Below are positions 26,760 to 36,580 of a stretch of DNA of 64,000 nt, one piece after another; position 1 is the stretch's first letter; every line of letters begins with the position of its first letter. The translations under genes and the position numbers were made by a program. Location: contig JAUWQV010000002.1 of assembly GCA_030610945.1 (NCBI GenBank), forward strand, positions 92,633-156,632. Reading direction: 5' to 3'. The DNA is from Methanocellales archaeon. Its GTDB lineage: Archaea; Halobacteriota; UBA148; JAUWXC01. A model generated the notes under the pieces. That model had not been told where the DNA came from. It saw only the letters and a program-made list of their open reading frames with translations, and did no database searches.

Positions 26760-28353
26760 GTGGTTTACACATATACGGGCCACTGCGCTCGTAACCAAGT
26801 TTTTTGTAGTACTCTCTCACCCCAATTCCACTGGTAACCGCAATTTTTGTGAATCCTTCCTCCGCGGCAATGCGTTCTGCCTCGCGCAATAACTCTTCTC
26901 CATAGCCCCTGTGTTGCCATCCATCCTTTGACCCAGAACCTATTGGAGCCATTGGACCGTAGATATGCAGTTCACGGACCAATGCGGCACCCTTCAACTC
27001 TGGCCTATGTGGATGATATGGAAATCTGAGCCTTAAAAATCCTATCAGAATATCATTCTTCGTATCCTCAAAGGATATGAAATGTTCTGTGCCGCCACAC
27101 GCGTCATATTTCTCGACCGTCAATTTGATGTCCTCTGGCTCAGGCCTCATCCCTCTCAACAGCGCATGGCCAACCTCACGACATCTTATGCACCGACATC
27201 TTTCGCCCAGTTCGTGTAACCTGGCTGTTGCAAGTTGCCTGATGTTGCCCTTTGTTACTCCTGCCACAATTAGTTGGGCTGGAATATCCCGCTGGATTCG
27301 CTGCAATCTTGTCCATCTAGGAAGCAGCATCTTCATCCTGGCGATTAGTTCTACGGCAACATCATTCGTCAACGGTTCATATTCGCCATTCTGCCACATT
27401 TCATACAACTGCGTCCCCCCTACAACCAGCGTCGGGTATATTTTTAGATAGTCTGGCTTAAATCTGGGGTCAGCGAATACACGCTGAAACATTTTAAGAT
27501 CTCTCTCAAAAGATGAGCCGGGCAATCCAGGCATTAAATGAAAGCCCACCTTGAGGCCACTATCTCGTAACAAGGTATTTGCATCCACAACATCTGCAAC
27601 AGTATGCCCCCTCTGCATCCGCTTCAGCACAAAATCATAGACATTCTGAACGCCTAACTCTACTTTAGTGGCGCCCATTTTTAGCATTCTATCCACATGG
27701 TTTCTCTTCGCCCAATCTGGCCTCGTCTCAAATGTGATTCCCACATTCCTAACGTGTGTAGCTTCATTGTCCATCTGTGCGTCCTCTAACAAGACGGTTA
27801 TGCATTTTTCACCGCCAAAATCGTTCATCGCCTCAAAGCATCGTCGCACAAACCACTCCTGGTAGCACAGGGAGCGAGAAGTGAAGGTGCCGCCCATGAC
27901 AATCAACTCCACTTTGTCAATAGGATGTCCAATTTGTTGCAGCTGCGCAAGGCGAGCTGTCACCTGACGGTAGGGATCAAAATCCTGCTGGAACGCACGC
28001 AGCGCCGCAGGCTCATGACCAGTATAGCTCTGGGGCGACTCGAATATTGAATTGGGGCCACCTGGGCAGGGGATGCATAATCCGTGCGGGCATTTATATG
28101 GCGATGTCATCACCGCTACCACAGCAACGCCCGAAATGGTTCTAACTGGTTTTCTCTGCAGCACCCCTCTAACAAGCTCTTTCTCATCATCCTCAGCAAC
28201 GGCAAGTATGTCCGAATTCCTGGGAATCTTTGAGAGATTATGCCGTGCACTGATCGTCTTCTTTGCGCTACTTAATTCTTCCAACGACAGGGCATCCCCA
28301 GCGAGGATTGCCTCTAATAATTCCCTGCACGCAGATTTGAATTCGTCCGCCAT
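26752..28353 (-). CDS. elp3: Elp3 tRNA wobble-uridine carboxymethyltransferase
   Basis: A 533-residue radical-SAM/acetyltransferase fusion that installs the carboxymethyl group on U34 of tRNA from acetyl-CoA. The radical-SAM cysteines are in KCPHGLCIPCPGG (C-x4-C-x2-C, near residue 95), followed by SYTGHEPAALRA. The GNAT domain is at the C-terminus (RGYGEELLREAERIAAEEGF). A zinc site is suggested by CRCIRC near residue 390. In archaea Elp3 works alone, without the Elongator complex. It is monocistronic and convergent with the roadblock gene. Confidence 0.96.
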   Translation of the reverse strand: MADEFKSACRELLEAILAGDALSLEELSSAKKTISARHNLSKIPRNSDILAVAEDDEKELVRGVLQRKPVRTISGVAVVAVMTSPYKCPHGLCIPCPGGPNSIFESPQSYTGHEPAALRAFQQDFDPYRQVTARLAQLQQIGHPIDKVELIVMGGTFTSRSLCYQEWFVRRCFEAMNDFGGEKCITVLLEDAQMDNEATHVRNVGITFETRPDWAKRNHVDRMLKMGATKVELGVQNVYDFVLKRMQRGHTVADVVDANTLLRDSGLKVGFHLMPGLPGSSFERDLKMFQRVFADPRFKPDYLKIYPTLVVGGTQLYEMWQNGEYEPLTNDVAVELIARMKMLLPRWTRLQRIQRDIPAQLIVAGVTKGNIRQLATARLHELGERCRCIRCREVGHALLRGMRPEPEDIKLTVEKYDACGGTEHFISFEDTKNDILIGFLRLRFPYHPHRPELKGAALVRELHIYGPMAPIGSGSKDGWQHRGYGEELLREAERIAAEEGFTKIAVTSGIGVREYYKKLGYERSGPYMCKPLN

Positions 28354-28490
28354 CTGTCACCATTCTCCCAATGCCATATTTTAGCGCCAATCTTAAAGGT
28401 GCCATCGGCGCTACATCAAGGCATACAATTGATGTTCCTATTACCTTTAATCATTCGTGTATAGCGCTATTTCCCCCACAACCTGGCCAT

Positions 28491-28505
28491 AAACCTTTAA
28501 GGTTT
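28491..28505. promoter_or_regulatory. 15-bp palindrome upstream of the ACT-hom operon
   Basis: AAACCTTTAAGGTTT is a perfect palindrome about a central T, 12 to 30 bases before the possible starts of the ACT-protein gene. It overlaps the expected core promoter region (TTTAAG-rich), so it could be an operator. The regulator is unknown. Confidence 0.4.
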
Positions 28506-28534
28506 AAGTTGTTTATATGTCGTTGGATGGTCTT

Positions 28535-29035
28535 ATGAGGGTGACAATGAATCTGGAACTGAAAGATATGCCAGGGCAGTTAGTATTGGCCTTGCAACCA
28601 ATATCTGAGTTCGGGGGAAATATCGTCTCGGTGCTACATCAGAGGGACAAGAAAACTCCAAGAGGCTTGATTCCTGTACAAATCACCTTCGAGATGGATG
28701 GAAAAAAACTGGAGAGATTAATTAATAGAATGAAGAGCAATGGAATTACCATCGCTCAGATTGGCGAGGACAGACTTCGCGAGAAAGCCACCATGATACT
28801 CATCGGGCACATCATTCACTCAGACATAAGGGACACCATAGACAGAATCGATAGCACGGGATACGCAGAGGTCAAGGATTTAGCAGTATCCATGCCAGGA
28901 GTGGCCCAGCACTCAGCTGCAAGGATAGTGATCAATGCCGCAGGAAAAAAGGAGATGCAAAACGCCATCCAATTGCTCAGGGACATTGCGCGTGAAAAAG
29001 AATTGCTGTTGATTGAATCCATCGAAGAGGCTTAA
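28535..29035 (+). CDS. ACT-domain regulator of homoserine dehydrogenase
   Basis: A 166-residue protein with an N-terminal ACT domain (LELKDMPGQLVLALQPISEFGGNIVSVLHQ) and a second alpha-beta domain, matching the archaeal family annotated as the allosteric regulator of homoserine dehydrogenase (COG2061). It would bind threonine or another amino acid and act on the adjacent Hom, which lacks its own ACT domain. ATG 28535 follows GGATGG; ATG 28517 is an alternative. The hom start codon lies immediately after its stop. Confidence 0.88.
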   Translation: MRVTMNLELKDMPGQLVLALQPISEFGGNIVSVLHQRDKKTPRGLIPVQITFEMDGKKLERLINRMKSNGITIAQIGEDRLREKATMILIGHIIHSDIRDTIDRIDSTGYAEVKDLAVSMPGVAQHSAARIVINAAGKKEMQNAIQLLRDIAREKELLLIESIEEA

Positions 29036-29036
29036 A

Positions 29037-30050
29037 ATGAAAAAAGTTCGCATCTTGATAATCGGATTTGGAGTAATAGGAAGCGGCGTTGCAAGAGCTA
29101 TTTCTGAAAAGAGAGAATTTATAAGTGATAAATATGGCATCGATTTTGAAGTGGTAGGAATCGGGGAGCGTGACGGCTGCATCGTCTGCCCAGAAGGAAT
29201 TGACGCAATGGAGGCGTATAAATTAAAACAGGATGGTACGCTGAATAAGCATCCCTGCTGGAAGGATGGTGTGAGCAGCATCGACCTTATAAAAGGCGCT
29301 AACGCGGATATCGTGATAGAGGCAACGCCCACAAACATCAACTCTGGTGAACCAGGTTTATCGCATATGATGGCTGCCTTTAATACAAAAAAGCACGTTG
29401 TAACCTCTAACAAAGGTCCTCTGACGATTGCATTTCAAAAATTAAAAAAGACTGCAGAGAAGAACGGCGTTCAATTTAGATTTGAGGCTGCTGTAGGAGG
29501 GGCGATGCCTGTGCTAAACCTCGTGAGAGAGACACTGCAAGCGAATGAAATACTCAGCATCGAGGGCATTTTGAACGGCACATGCAATTACATACTGACC
29601 AGGATGTCCACCGAAGGGCTGCCATATGAACACGTCCTGTCCGAGGCACAGGAGCTTGGCATCGCAGAAGCTGACCCCACCTATGATGTTGATGGTATTG
29701 ATACCGCCTGTAAGTTGGTGATTCTCGCAAATGCGATCCTCGGCATGAATGTAAGCTATAAAGATGCAGATGTAACAGGAATTACCCAGATATCGCCCGG
29801 GGCGTTGAAACTGGCTTCTGATGACGGCTACGTTATAAAGTTGATTGGCGAGATCAAGGACAGAAACAGGCCAAGGGTTGCGCCCCGCCTGGTCCCAAAG
29901 GATCATCCACTTGCAGTCGGCGGAACCTTGAATGTTATATCTCTCCGCACAGACTTGGCCGGAGAAATCACGGTAACTGGCAAGGGTGCTGGCGCGATTG
30001 AAACTTCATCCTCAATATTAAGCGATTTGATAAGCATATACAAAGCTTAA
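29037..30050 (+). CDS. hom: Homoserine dehydrogenase
   Basis: Reduces aspartate semialdehyde to homoserine for threonine and methionine. The 337-residue protein has the NAD(P) fold ILIIGFGVIGSGVARA at the N-terminus, VTSNKGPL near residue 125, FEAAVGGAMPVLN, and the catalytic GILNGTCNYILTRM block near 180. It has no C-terminal ACT domain; regulation is probably supplied by the preceding ACT protein. ATG 29037 follows GAAGAGG and gives the standard start. DNA ligase follows after 13 bases. Confidence 0.96.
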   Translation: MKKVRILIIGFGVIGSGVARAISEKREFISDKYGIDFEVVGIGERDGCIVCPEGIDAMEAYKLKQDGTLNKHPCWKDGVSSIDLIKGANADIVIEATPTNINSGEPGLSHMMAAFNTKKHVVTSNKGPLTIAFQKLKKTAEKNGVQFRFEAAVGGAMPVLNLVRETLQANEILSIEGILNGTCNYILTRMSTEGLPYEHVLSEAQELGIAEADPTYDVDGIDTACKLVILANAILGMNVSYKDADVTGITQISPGALKLASDDGYVIKLIGEIKDRNRPRVAPRLVPKDHPLAVGGTLNVISLRTDLAGEITVTGKGAGAIETSSSILSDLISIYKA

Positions 30051-30063
30051 ATTCTGGTGGAAG

Positions 30064-31719
30064 ATGAAATTCATCGAATTCGCCAACGTGTGTGAGAAAA
30101 TAGAGGGCACGGCGAGCAATATTGAGATGACCAAGATCGTTGCCCAGTTTTTGAAGAGTGCAGACGACTTAGAAATCGTTACGCGTTTTATTATCGGGCG
30201 CATTTTCCCTGCATGGAGTTCAGAAGAGTTAGGCGTGGGCCCAAGTCTGCTTTATAATGCGATTTCGATGGCTACCGGCGTTAAGGAAACGCAGGTCAAA
30301 GATATGGTGCGCGATTTGGGCGATATTGGCCTGGTATGTGAGAAGTTATGTGAAAAACGAATACAACAGACTTTGCTTCCAGCCGAATTGACCACCTTAC
30401 AGGTCTACAAAAACTTCAGGGATGTTGCCAAGGCGGCCGGCAAGAAGTCGCAGAAGAAGAAGACCGGGCTGCTGGCTGATTTGTTTGGATCAGCGAAACC
30501 AAAAGAGGCACGATATATTGCCAGGCTTGTGCTGGAGGAACTGCGGATAGGAGTCGGAGAGGGCATCGTAAGAGATGCTATCGCGCAGGCATTTGATGCA
30601 CCAAAGAACGAGGTGGAACGAGCATATATGCTTACCAATGATGCCGGATTGGTCGCAGTGACTGCAAAGAAGGGCGTAGAAGAACTAAAAAGGCTGGATA
30701 TAATGCCTGGTAGGCCGGTTAAGATGATGCTGGCGCAAGTGGCAAGGAGCATGGAGAGCGCTATAAACGATATGAAAGAAGTGGCAGTGGAGTGGAAATA
30801 CGATGGAGCCAGGGTACAGATACACAAGACCAATGATGAAGTTATCCTTTTCTCCAGAAAACTGGAGAATGTCACGAAATCGCTACCGGACATCGCTGGC
30901 GCAATTAAAGACGCAGTTGCATATAATCAGGCTATCCTCGAGGGTGAAGCGATTGCAGTGGGAGAGGGCGGCAAACCAAGACCGTTTCAGGACATTCTGA
31001 AGAGATTTAGGAGGAAATATGATATCGAGCAGATGGTCAAGGAGATTCCACTCCATTTGACCTTGTTTGATGCTCTGCAGGTGAACGGAAAGAGCCTACT
31101 ACATAAACCATTGAGTGAGCGGCGGCGTGTTCTTGAAAAGAGCCTAAAAAAAGAGCATGCAAAAATAGATGTAACTCCCCGGACGGTTACGAGCGATGTC
31201 AAGGTTATAGAGAACATTTATAAAGATGCGCTCTCTGCAGGGCATGAGGGTGTAATGCTTAAAAATCCAAAATCGGCATATACGCCAGGCAAGAGAGGGA
31301 AGAACTGGCTTAAAATAAAGCCAATTGCGGAGACGCTCGACCTGGTGGTTACTGGCGGCATATGGGGAGAGGGAAGAAGGGCAAATCTCATAGGTTCGTA
31401 TCTGCTGGCATGCAGGGACCCGGCTACTGGCAATCTCCTGAGCATAGGAAGGGTTGGCACCGGAATGACAGATAAGCAACTTGCCGAATTGACCGGATTG
31501 TTCAAAGACATCATCATATTCGAGAAAGGGAAAGACATAGAGCTGAAGCCTGAGGTCGTGTTTGAGGTAGGTTATGAAGAGATTCAGAAGAGCCCCAACT
31601 ATGAGTCGGGGTTTGCCCTTCGCTTTCCCAGGCTGGCCAGTATAAGAGAAGACAAGTCAGTAGAAGATGCTGATTCTATTGAAAGAGTGCGAGAATTGTA
31701 TAAAATACAGAGGGGGTAA
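30064..31719 (+). CDS. lig: ATP-dependent DNA ligase
   Basis: Seals nicks in replication and repair with ATP. The 551 residues have three parts: an N-terminal DNA-binding domain (1-210), the nucleotidyltransferase domain with the adenylated lysine in VEWKYDGARVQIH (near 245), EGEAIAV and EGVMLKNPKSAYTPGKRGKNWLKIKP, and the C-terminal OB domain (TGGIWGEGRRANLIG onward). This matches the archaeal Lig type I family in length and order. GGTGGAAG precedes the ATG. It is convergent with DUF373. Confidence 0.97.
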   Translation: MKFIEFANVCEKIEGTASNIEMTKIVAQFLKSADDLEIVTRFIIGRIFPAWSSEELGVGPSLLYNAISMATGVKETQVKDMVRDLGDIGLVCEKLCEKRIQQTLLPAELTTLQVYKNFRDVAKAAGKKSQKKKTGLLADLFGSAKPKEARYIARLVLEELRIGVGEGIVRDAIAQAFDAPKNEVERAYMLTNDAGLVAVTAKKGVEELKRLDIMPGRPVKMMLAQVARSMESAINDMKEVAVEWKYDGARVQIHKTNDEVILFSRKLENVTKSLPDIAGAIKDAVAYNQAILEGEAIAVGEGGKPRPFQDILKRFRRKYDIEQMVKEIPLHLTLFDALQVNGKSLLHKPLSERRRVLEKSLKKEHAKIDVTPRTVTSDVKVIENIYKDALSAGHEGVMLKNPKSAYTPGKRGKNWLKIKPIAETLDLVVTGGIWGEGRRANLIGSYLLACRDPATGNLLSIGRVGTGMTDKQLAELTGLFKDIIIFEKGKDIELKPEVVFEVGYEEIQKSPNYESGFALRFPRLASIREDKSVEDADSIERVRELYKIQRG

Positions 31720-31725
31720 GCAGGT

Positions 31726-32793
31726 CTATCTCCCTTTTTCCAGCTTCCTAACATATGCTGAGACGCCTGCCCCAATCGATGCTATGACAACTGCGCCAAT
31801 AATGCATGCCAAAAGAGTCTGAATTGCATTCATCGTGAAGCCAGACTTGCTGACTGATAATACATATTCACTCCCGCCCCAGAGGATTATGCCTGCTGCA
31901 GATATGAAGAACGGCAATACCCAACAGCGCCATGCCCTCTCTTTACTCAGATATGCATCGACGAGCTTACCGATGCCGGAAAGCAACCCTCCGGCTACGA
32001 ACCACCAGACCGAAGCGTTGATGAACGTTACGATTATCATCAGTCCCTGTGGTTCAAGCAGCCAGCAGTTAGCCAGTCCCTGGACGATGCCTATTAGCCC
32101 GAATATCACCGCGGCGATGTATGTCACGAACGATATTTTTCCCCCATAAAATGAGCGCTTCAAATTTTCTGCAAAGTCCTCCATGACATCGTCCAGCCCA
32201 AATCCCCTGAAGAGCAGATAAACGCCGACGAATGCCATGATGGCAATAATCGCACCTTGTGGATAGCCTGCAATTAGCGAGATGGCATAGATAATGCATG
32301 CCAGTCCAAGCGGTATAAAGAAGGTCTTGGAAACTTTCGGGTCGCTAAACAGTTCCTTGATGATATAATACGTGCTCTCAAGGTTTTGGCTTTGCTTAAC
32401 GATAATGCGCCGCACGGAACTTACTTTGGCCCTAGATTCAATGAGGGGTAGCACAAATTCATCTTCCGCGCCATCAGTCACCACTATCACCCTATCTGCC
32501 TTATACCTCTCCAGAACTGCATCGAGATGGTCGGCTATGACTAAATCTGACTGAACGCCTACATTTAGGCTACCGCTGATTAACACAACCTCTGCATCAA
32601 CCCCTCTTGCTCTAAGTTCATCATAAGTTTGAATCGCCCCAAAGATGGTGTTGAGATCTGAGTCCTCTGGGTCAGAGAGTGCTAACTGCGTTGCAGCCTG
32701 AATATTAGCATCTCTACCAATGACGGGACTTTTAATTCCAACTTTCCGACCTATATCGTCATCCCTGTCGACACAAATTACAAGAGTTTTCAC
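31726..32793 (-). CDS. DUF373 family membrane protein
   Basis: A 355-residue archaeal DUF373 protein. The N-terminal half is soluble (VICVDRDDDIGRKVGIKSPVIG, and IVVTDGAEDEFVLPLIESR), and six to seven membrane segments follow from residue 155 to 345. The conserved Asp-rich start (DRDDD) suggests a metal or nucleotide site, but the function is unknown. GTG start. It is convergent with the DNA ligase gene and heads away from the coiled-coil gene about 50 bases upstream. Confidence 0.9.
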   Translation of the reverse strand: MKTLVICVDRDDDIGRKVGIKSPVIGRDANIQAATQLALSDPEDSDLNTIFGAIQTYDELRARGVDAEVVLISGSLNVGVQSDLVIADHLDAVLERYKADRVIVVTDGAEDEFVLPLIESRAKVSSVRRIIVKQSQNLESTYYIIKELFSDPKVSKTFFIPLGLACIIYAISLIAGYPQGAIIAIMAFVGVYLLFRGFGLDDVMEDFAENLKRSFYGGKISFVTYIAAVIFGLIGIVQGLANCWLLEPQGLMIIVTFINASVWWFVAGGLLSGIGKLVDAYLSKERAWRCWVLPFFISAAGIILWGGSEYVLSVSKSGFTMNAIQTLLACIIGAVVIASIGAGVSAYVRKLEKGR

Positions 32794-32841
32794 TTCAACC
32801 TCTACAAAGTATTGAAGAGAGGGATATAAAAAGATTCGTAC

Positions 32842-33699
32842 TTATAGCAGACCGGAACGCTGAAGTGCGAGCAGGTCGTCCGTGTCTATTTTTCCACCTT
32901 TTTTAAGCCGCTCATATATGCCCTCTGCCGTTTCCTTAGCTTTAGCCCTCTCCTCGCTTTCCTTGGCATCCCTGCTCATTTTTCTCAAGCCGGCAATCAA
33001 CTTATTAAAGTCTCTAATCTCTTTCTGATGCTTGATGAACTTGTGATGATATTCATCAGCTGTTTCCTGTGCCTTTACAAACTCCTTGTGCGCAGCATCT
33101 GCTTCAACCCGCACCGCATCTACTTCGTTAAATGCAGCAATCATCTTATCATGCTGCTCTTGCGCCATGTCAGCATATTTAGTGACTTTTTCATGATATT
33201 CCGATGCCTTGTCGCGCAACGCCTGCGCTTCTTCCAGCAGGGCCTTTAATTCTTTATCCTGCTCCAGTTGTGCTTTCTTGTTTAGGAACTCTTCCTGAAG
33301 TGTAGAAATTTTTTCGACAAGCTGCCGCTCCTTACCAGTGCTCAGCACCTCAGTTTGCTGTTTGAATTCCAGCAGATCAATTTCTCTCTGAAGCTCATGA
33401 AGTGACCACTCTCCTCCGCTTTTTCTTTTGCGCAACCTGTCCACTTTTACATAAATCTTGCCAGCATCTTCATTCAGTTCATCCCGCTTTGCTTTATAAG
33501 TGCTGACCTTTTGATTGTATTTATCCCTCGCCTCTTTGTACGCCTGCGCCTCTTTCACTAAATCTTTCGTCTTCGTATTAAGCTCATCCCTCTGCGCCGC
33601 TAACTTACTGGCTTTGGCATTCCATTCATTTCGTCCTTCTTTGGCATTCTCGGCTTCTTTTTGTACTTTTGCCTTCTTTTTCAACAGCTCTTCCAACAT
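32842..33699 (-). CDS. Coiled-coil protein adjacent to SerB (COG1340-like)
   Basis: A 285-residue protein that is almost entirely charged heptad repeats (residues 1-245), without membrane segments, ending in a short Asp-rich tail (GKIDTDDLLALQRSGLL). This long coiled-coil family is common in archaea and often lies next to phosphoserine phosphatase, as here: serB is 18 bases upstream. GGAGAAGGAG precedes the ATG. Its cellular role is not known; a structural or scaffold function is possible. Confidence 0.88.
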   Translation of the reverse strand: MLEELLKKKAKVQKEAENAKEGRNEWNAKASKLAAQRDELNTKTKDLVKEAQAYKEARDKYNQKVSTYKAKRDELNEDAGKIYVKVDRLRKRKSGGEWSLHELQREIDLLEFKQQTEVLSTGKERQLVEKISTLQEEFLNKKAQLEQDKELKALLEEAQALRDKASEYHEKVTKYADMAQEQHDKMIAAFNEVDAVRVEADAAHKEFVKAQETADEYHHKFIKHQKEIRDFNKLIAGLRKMSRDAKESEERAKAKETAEGIYERLKKGGKIDTDDLLALQRSGLL

Positions 33700-33717
33700 A
33701 CTCCTTCTCCTTTTCGC

Positions 33718-34347
33718 CTACAACAGAGGGATCAACAATCCTAGGTCTTTTTGGTCAATTATTATATCTGCCACAGTCTTTAATACAGGGTCTGCATTAA
33801 AGGCTATCGAAAGCCCAGCCTTCTCGAACATAGCTACATCATTTGCTCCATCCCCCACAACTATACAGTCCTGAGGCGACATGCCTTCTGACTTTGCTAT
33901 CTGCTCTAACACATGCACCTTCGCATTTTGCTCTGTCAGGGGCCCCTTTACCTCGCCGGTCACCATGCCGTCTTTAATTACCAGCTCGTTTGCAACTATA
34001 TAGTCCAGATTAAGTCTCTCATTGACCGTATTCACGACTATCATGAAACTTCCGGTGACTGCTACGACTGTATATCCCTTGGATTTTGCCTCCCTGAGCA
34101 AGCGCTCAGCCCCTGGCATTATTGGGATGTGCTCTGCCACCTTAATGACCTCGGTTTCAGGCAATCCACGCAAAAGCTGCACCCGTTCTCTAAGAGCTTT
34201 GCCAAAATCAATTTCGCCCTTCATCACCATGCTAGTGATTTTTGCAACCTCTTTGCCAACGCCCGCAACCTCGGCAAGTTCATCGATTATTTCGGCATCA
34301 ATAAGGGTACTATCTACATCAAATATAATCAGTTTACGTCGCCGCAC
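33718..34347 (-). CDS. serB: Phosphoserine phosphatase
   Basis: Last step of phosphorylated serine synthesis. The HAD phosphatase motifs are clear: IIFDVDSTLID (nucleophile Asp), VAVTGSFM, and the final VVGDGANDVAMFEKAG. I prefer GTG 34347, preceded by AGGTGG, giving MRRRKLIIFDVDSTL and 209 residues; the track start at 34371 would overlap glyA by 23 bases. glyA lies one base upstream, so serB, glyA and the coiled-coil protein form a serine/glycine operon. Confidence 0.95.
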   Translation of the reverse strand: MRRRKLIIFDVDSTLIDAEIIDELAEVAGVGKEVAKITSMVMKGEIDFGKALRERVQLLRGLPETEVIKVAEHIPIMPGAERLLREAKSKGYTVVAVTGSFMIVVNTVNERLNLDYIVANELVIKDGMVTGEVKGPLTEQNAKVHVLEQIAKSEGMSPQDCIVVGDGANDVAMFEKAGLSIAFNADPVLKTVADIIIDQKDLGLLIPLL

Positions 34348-34348
34348 C

Positions 34349-35623
34349 TTACCACCTAAATGGAGATTCATATGCCCCCTCGCCGTCGTCGAAGCAATAA
34401 TGAACCTTTTGATAATCCTTTTTTATAGACATCACATCATTTTTAACCTTCTCAGGTTCTTCTTCCTCGAGTATGATGCGTTTGAAGAACTGGGCAATCT
34501 CCCTCATCTCAGGTTCTTTCATTCCCAGACGCGTCAATTCCTGCGTTCCCAAACGAATGCCGGATGGGTCGCCAGGATTGTTCACATCGTCCCAGGGAAG
34601 AAGATTCTTGTTGATGATGATATTTGCTTTCTCGAGATTGGATGCAACCTTCGCACCCCCTCCGCATTTTGAAACATCAGCAGCCACCTGATGCGATTGA
34701 GTAAATCCATTGTCTTTACACAATACGTCCAAACCCGCATCATATAATGCCTGGGCAAGCGCCTGAGCATTGTTTATCATCTGCTTAGCATATTCCTCGC
34801 CAAATACGAGCGTTTCTGCCAATGTTACCGCTAAGCCAGCCTTATGATGCAGGTGATGATTGCTTGTCGTTCCTGGAAAGACCGCATTATCCACAGCATC
34901 GGCAACGTCGGACTTGCATAATATCAATGCGCCCTGCGGTCCAGGAAATGACTTGTGAGTTGGGCACGTTACAATGTCTGCCCCTTCCCGCAAAGGATCT
35001 TGGAACTGTTTGCCTGCGATTAACCCTAATACATGCGCGGCATCGTAGATGATTTTCGCACCAACCTCATCTGCCGCTTTCCTTGCCTCCCTTACAGGAT
35101 GTGGAAACAGGAACAAGCTCCCCCCAAACATGATCACCTTCGGCTTTACGTCAAAGATTTTTTGGACCATTAAATCCGCGTCGATATTCATCTTTTTCTC
35201 ATCAAAGGGGTGTGTAGTAATTCGCAGCCCCCTAATGCCGGCTGCTGAATATTTGGCATGACTTATGTGCCCGCCATCCGGCACGCCCAATGACATCAAC
35301 AAGTCTTCATGCGCGGCAAGCGCCAAAAATGCGGCGAGATTCGCATTGACGCCAGATACCGGTTGAACATTCACGTGCTCCGCATCAAACAGACGTTTTG
35401 CCAATTCTATTGCCTTCGCCTCGATTTGGTCAATGTACTTGCAGCCCTGATAATACCTATGCCCCACCTTTCCCTCGGCATACCTGTGCCCTAAATCAGA
35501 GGCAAGCAACCGCCTAACAGTCGGGCTAGTAAGGTTTTCACTGGCAATCATTGGTAGCGAGTTTTTGAATAATTCGTGATGCGCATTTGTAGCATCCAGG
35601 ATATGTTGTACATCTGAATTCAT
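34349..35623 (-). CDS. glyA: Serine hydroxymethyltransferase
   Basis: Interconverts serine and glycine with a C1 carrier, in this lineage probably tetrahydromethanopterin. The 424-residue PLP enzyme has [10 protein letters not shown] near residue 25, YDAAHVLGL, and the PLP lysine in [13 protein letters not shown] near residue 230. The remaining HNAQALA and GLDV blocks match the family. serB follows directly. The neighbouring mtd gene, divergent by 110 bases, belongs to the same C1 pathway. Confidence 0.97.
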   Translation of the reverse strand: MNSDVQHILDATNAHHELFKNSLPMIASENLTSPTVRRLLASDLGHRYAEGKVGHRYYQGCKYIDQIEAKAIELAKRLFDAEHVNVQPVSGVNANLAAFLALAAHEDLLMSLGVPDGGHISHAKYSAAGIRGLRITTHPFDEKKMNIDADLMVQKIFDVKPKVIMFGGSLFLFPHPVREARKAADEVGAKIIYDAAHVLGLIAGKQFQDPLREGADIVTCPTHKSFPGPQGALILCKSDVADAVDNAVFPGTTSNHHLHHKAGLAVTLAETLVFGEEYAKQMINNAQALAQALYDAGLDVLCKDNGFTQSHQVAADVSKCGGGAKVASNLEKANIIINKNLLPWDDVNNPGDPSGIRLGTQELTRLGMKEPEMREIAQFFKRIILEEEEPEKVKNDVMSIKKDYQKVHYCFDDGEGAYESPFRW

Positions 35624-35734
35624 GATAATCTCGTCTGGGGTTGATTAGTAGAAACCAGAGGGCTTAAAATTTTCTATGATAGTAGTTATATTTAATCGTT
35701 AAGCGCTGTTATATGGATGATGGGAGAAGGCACT

Positions 35735-36559
35735 ATGCTTAAGATAGGATTCGCAAAAATCGGCAATCTTGGGATTTCTCAAACAGTCGACCTTGCATTA
35801 GACGAAAGGGCAGAGAGGAATATCTTAACAAGGACGATTAGCACCGGCGCAAAGACTACGCTGGAGCAGGCATTAGATGCAATAAAGATGGTGCTAGACT
35901 TTACCCCTGACCTTGTCATTATTGTCACTCCCACCACATCACTACTGACCTCTGGCACGATTAAGGCATTGCACAAACCATGCATTATTATCTCGGCTGC
36001 TCCTGCGAAGAAAGCGCTCAACACGTTGAAAAAAAGTGGTTTCGGTTACATCATTTTGCCTGGCGACCCACTAATAGGCGCAAGAAGGGAGTTTCTCGAT
36101 TCTACGGAGATGACGCTTTTTAACTCGGACGTTCTGCGCGTATTGGCAGTATGCGGTGCAGTGCAATTAGTTCAAGAGGAGATAGATGCAGTCATAGAGC
36201 AGATTCAAAATGGAAAGGAAGTGAAACTGCCGCAGATCATCGCAGATGCCTCTGTAGTGGTCGATAGGGCAGGATTCTCAAATCCGTATGCGAAGGCAAA
36301 GGCATTGGCCGCGTATCAAATGGCCGAAAAGGTGGACGAGATAAATACAAGAGCATGTTTTATACTTGATGATTCGAGAGAATATACCATAACTGCTGCA
36401 TCTGCACATGAACTCATGAGAGCTGCCGCGCTTCTGGCTGACGAGGCAAGGGAGATGGAGAAGTCTGAAGATGCGGTCTTGCGAAGGCCCCATGATGACT
36501 CGGGCGCCATTATGTGCAAGGTTCGACTGCTGGACAAACCGAGAAAAGGTGGTGATTAG
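35735..36559 (+). CDS. mtd: F420-dependent methylene-H4MPT dehydrogenase
   Basis: Reversibly oxidises methylene-tetrahydromethanopterin to methenyl-H4MPT with coenzyme F420. The 274-residue length fits Mtd. Family segments are recognisable: KIGFAKIGNLGISQTVDLALDERAER at the start, PCIIISAAPAKKA, the GFGYIILPGDPLIGARREFLD loop and ADASVVVDRAGFSNPYAKAKALAAY. ATG 35735, after GGGAGAAGG, is preferred to 35717. This is the window's only gene specific to methanogenic or methanotrophic-type C1 metabolism, and it is next to glyA. A TATA-like TTATATTTAA lies about 45 bases upstream. Confidence 0.93.
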   Translation: MLKIGFAKIGNLGISQTVDLALDERAERNILTRTISTGAKTTLEQALDAIKMVLDFTPDLVIIVTPTTSLLTSGTIKALHKPCIIISAAPAKKALNTLKKSGFGYIILPGDPLIGARREFLDSTEMTLFNSDVLRVLAVCGAVQLVQEEIDAVIEQIQNGKEVKLPQIIADASVVVDRAGFSNPYAKAKALAAYQMAEKVDEINTRACFILDDSREYTITAASAHELMRAAALLADEAREMEKSEDAVLRRPHDDSGAIMCKVRLLDKPRKGGD

Positions 36560-36580
36560 ATAAAAAAGACGGAGGAGACT

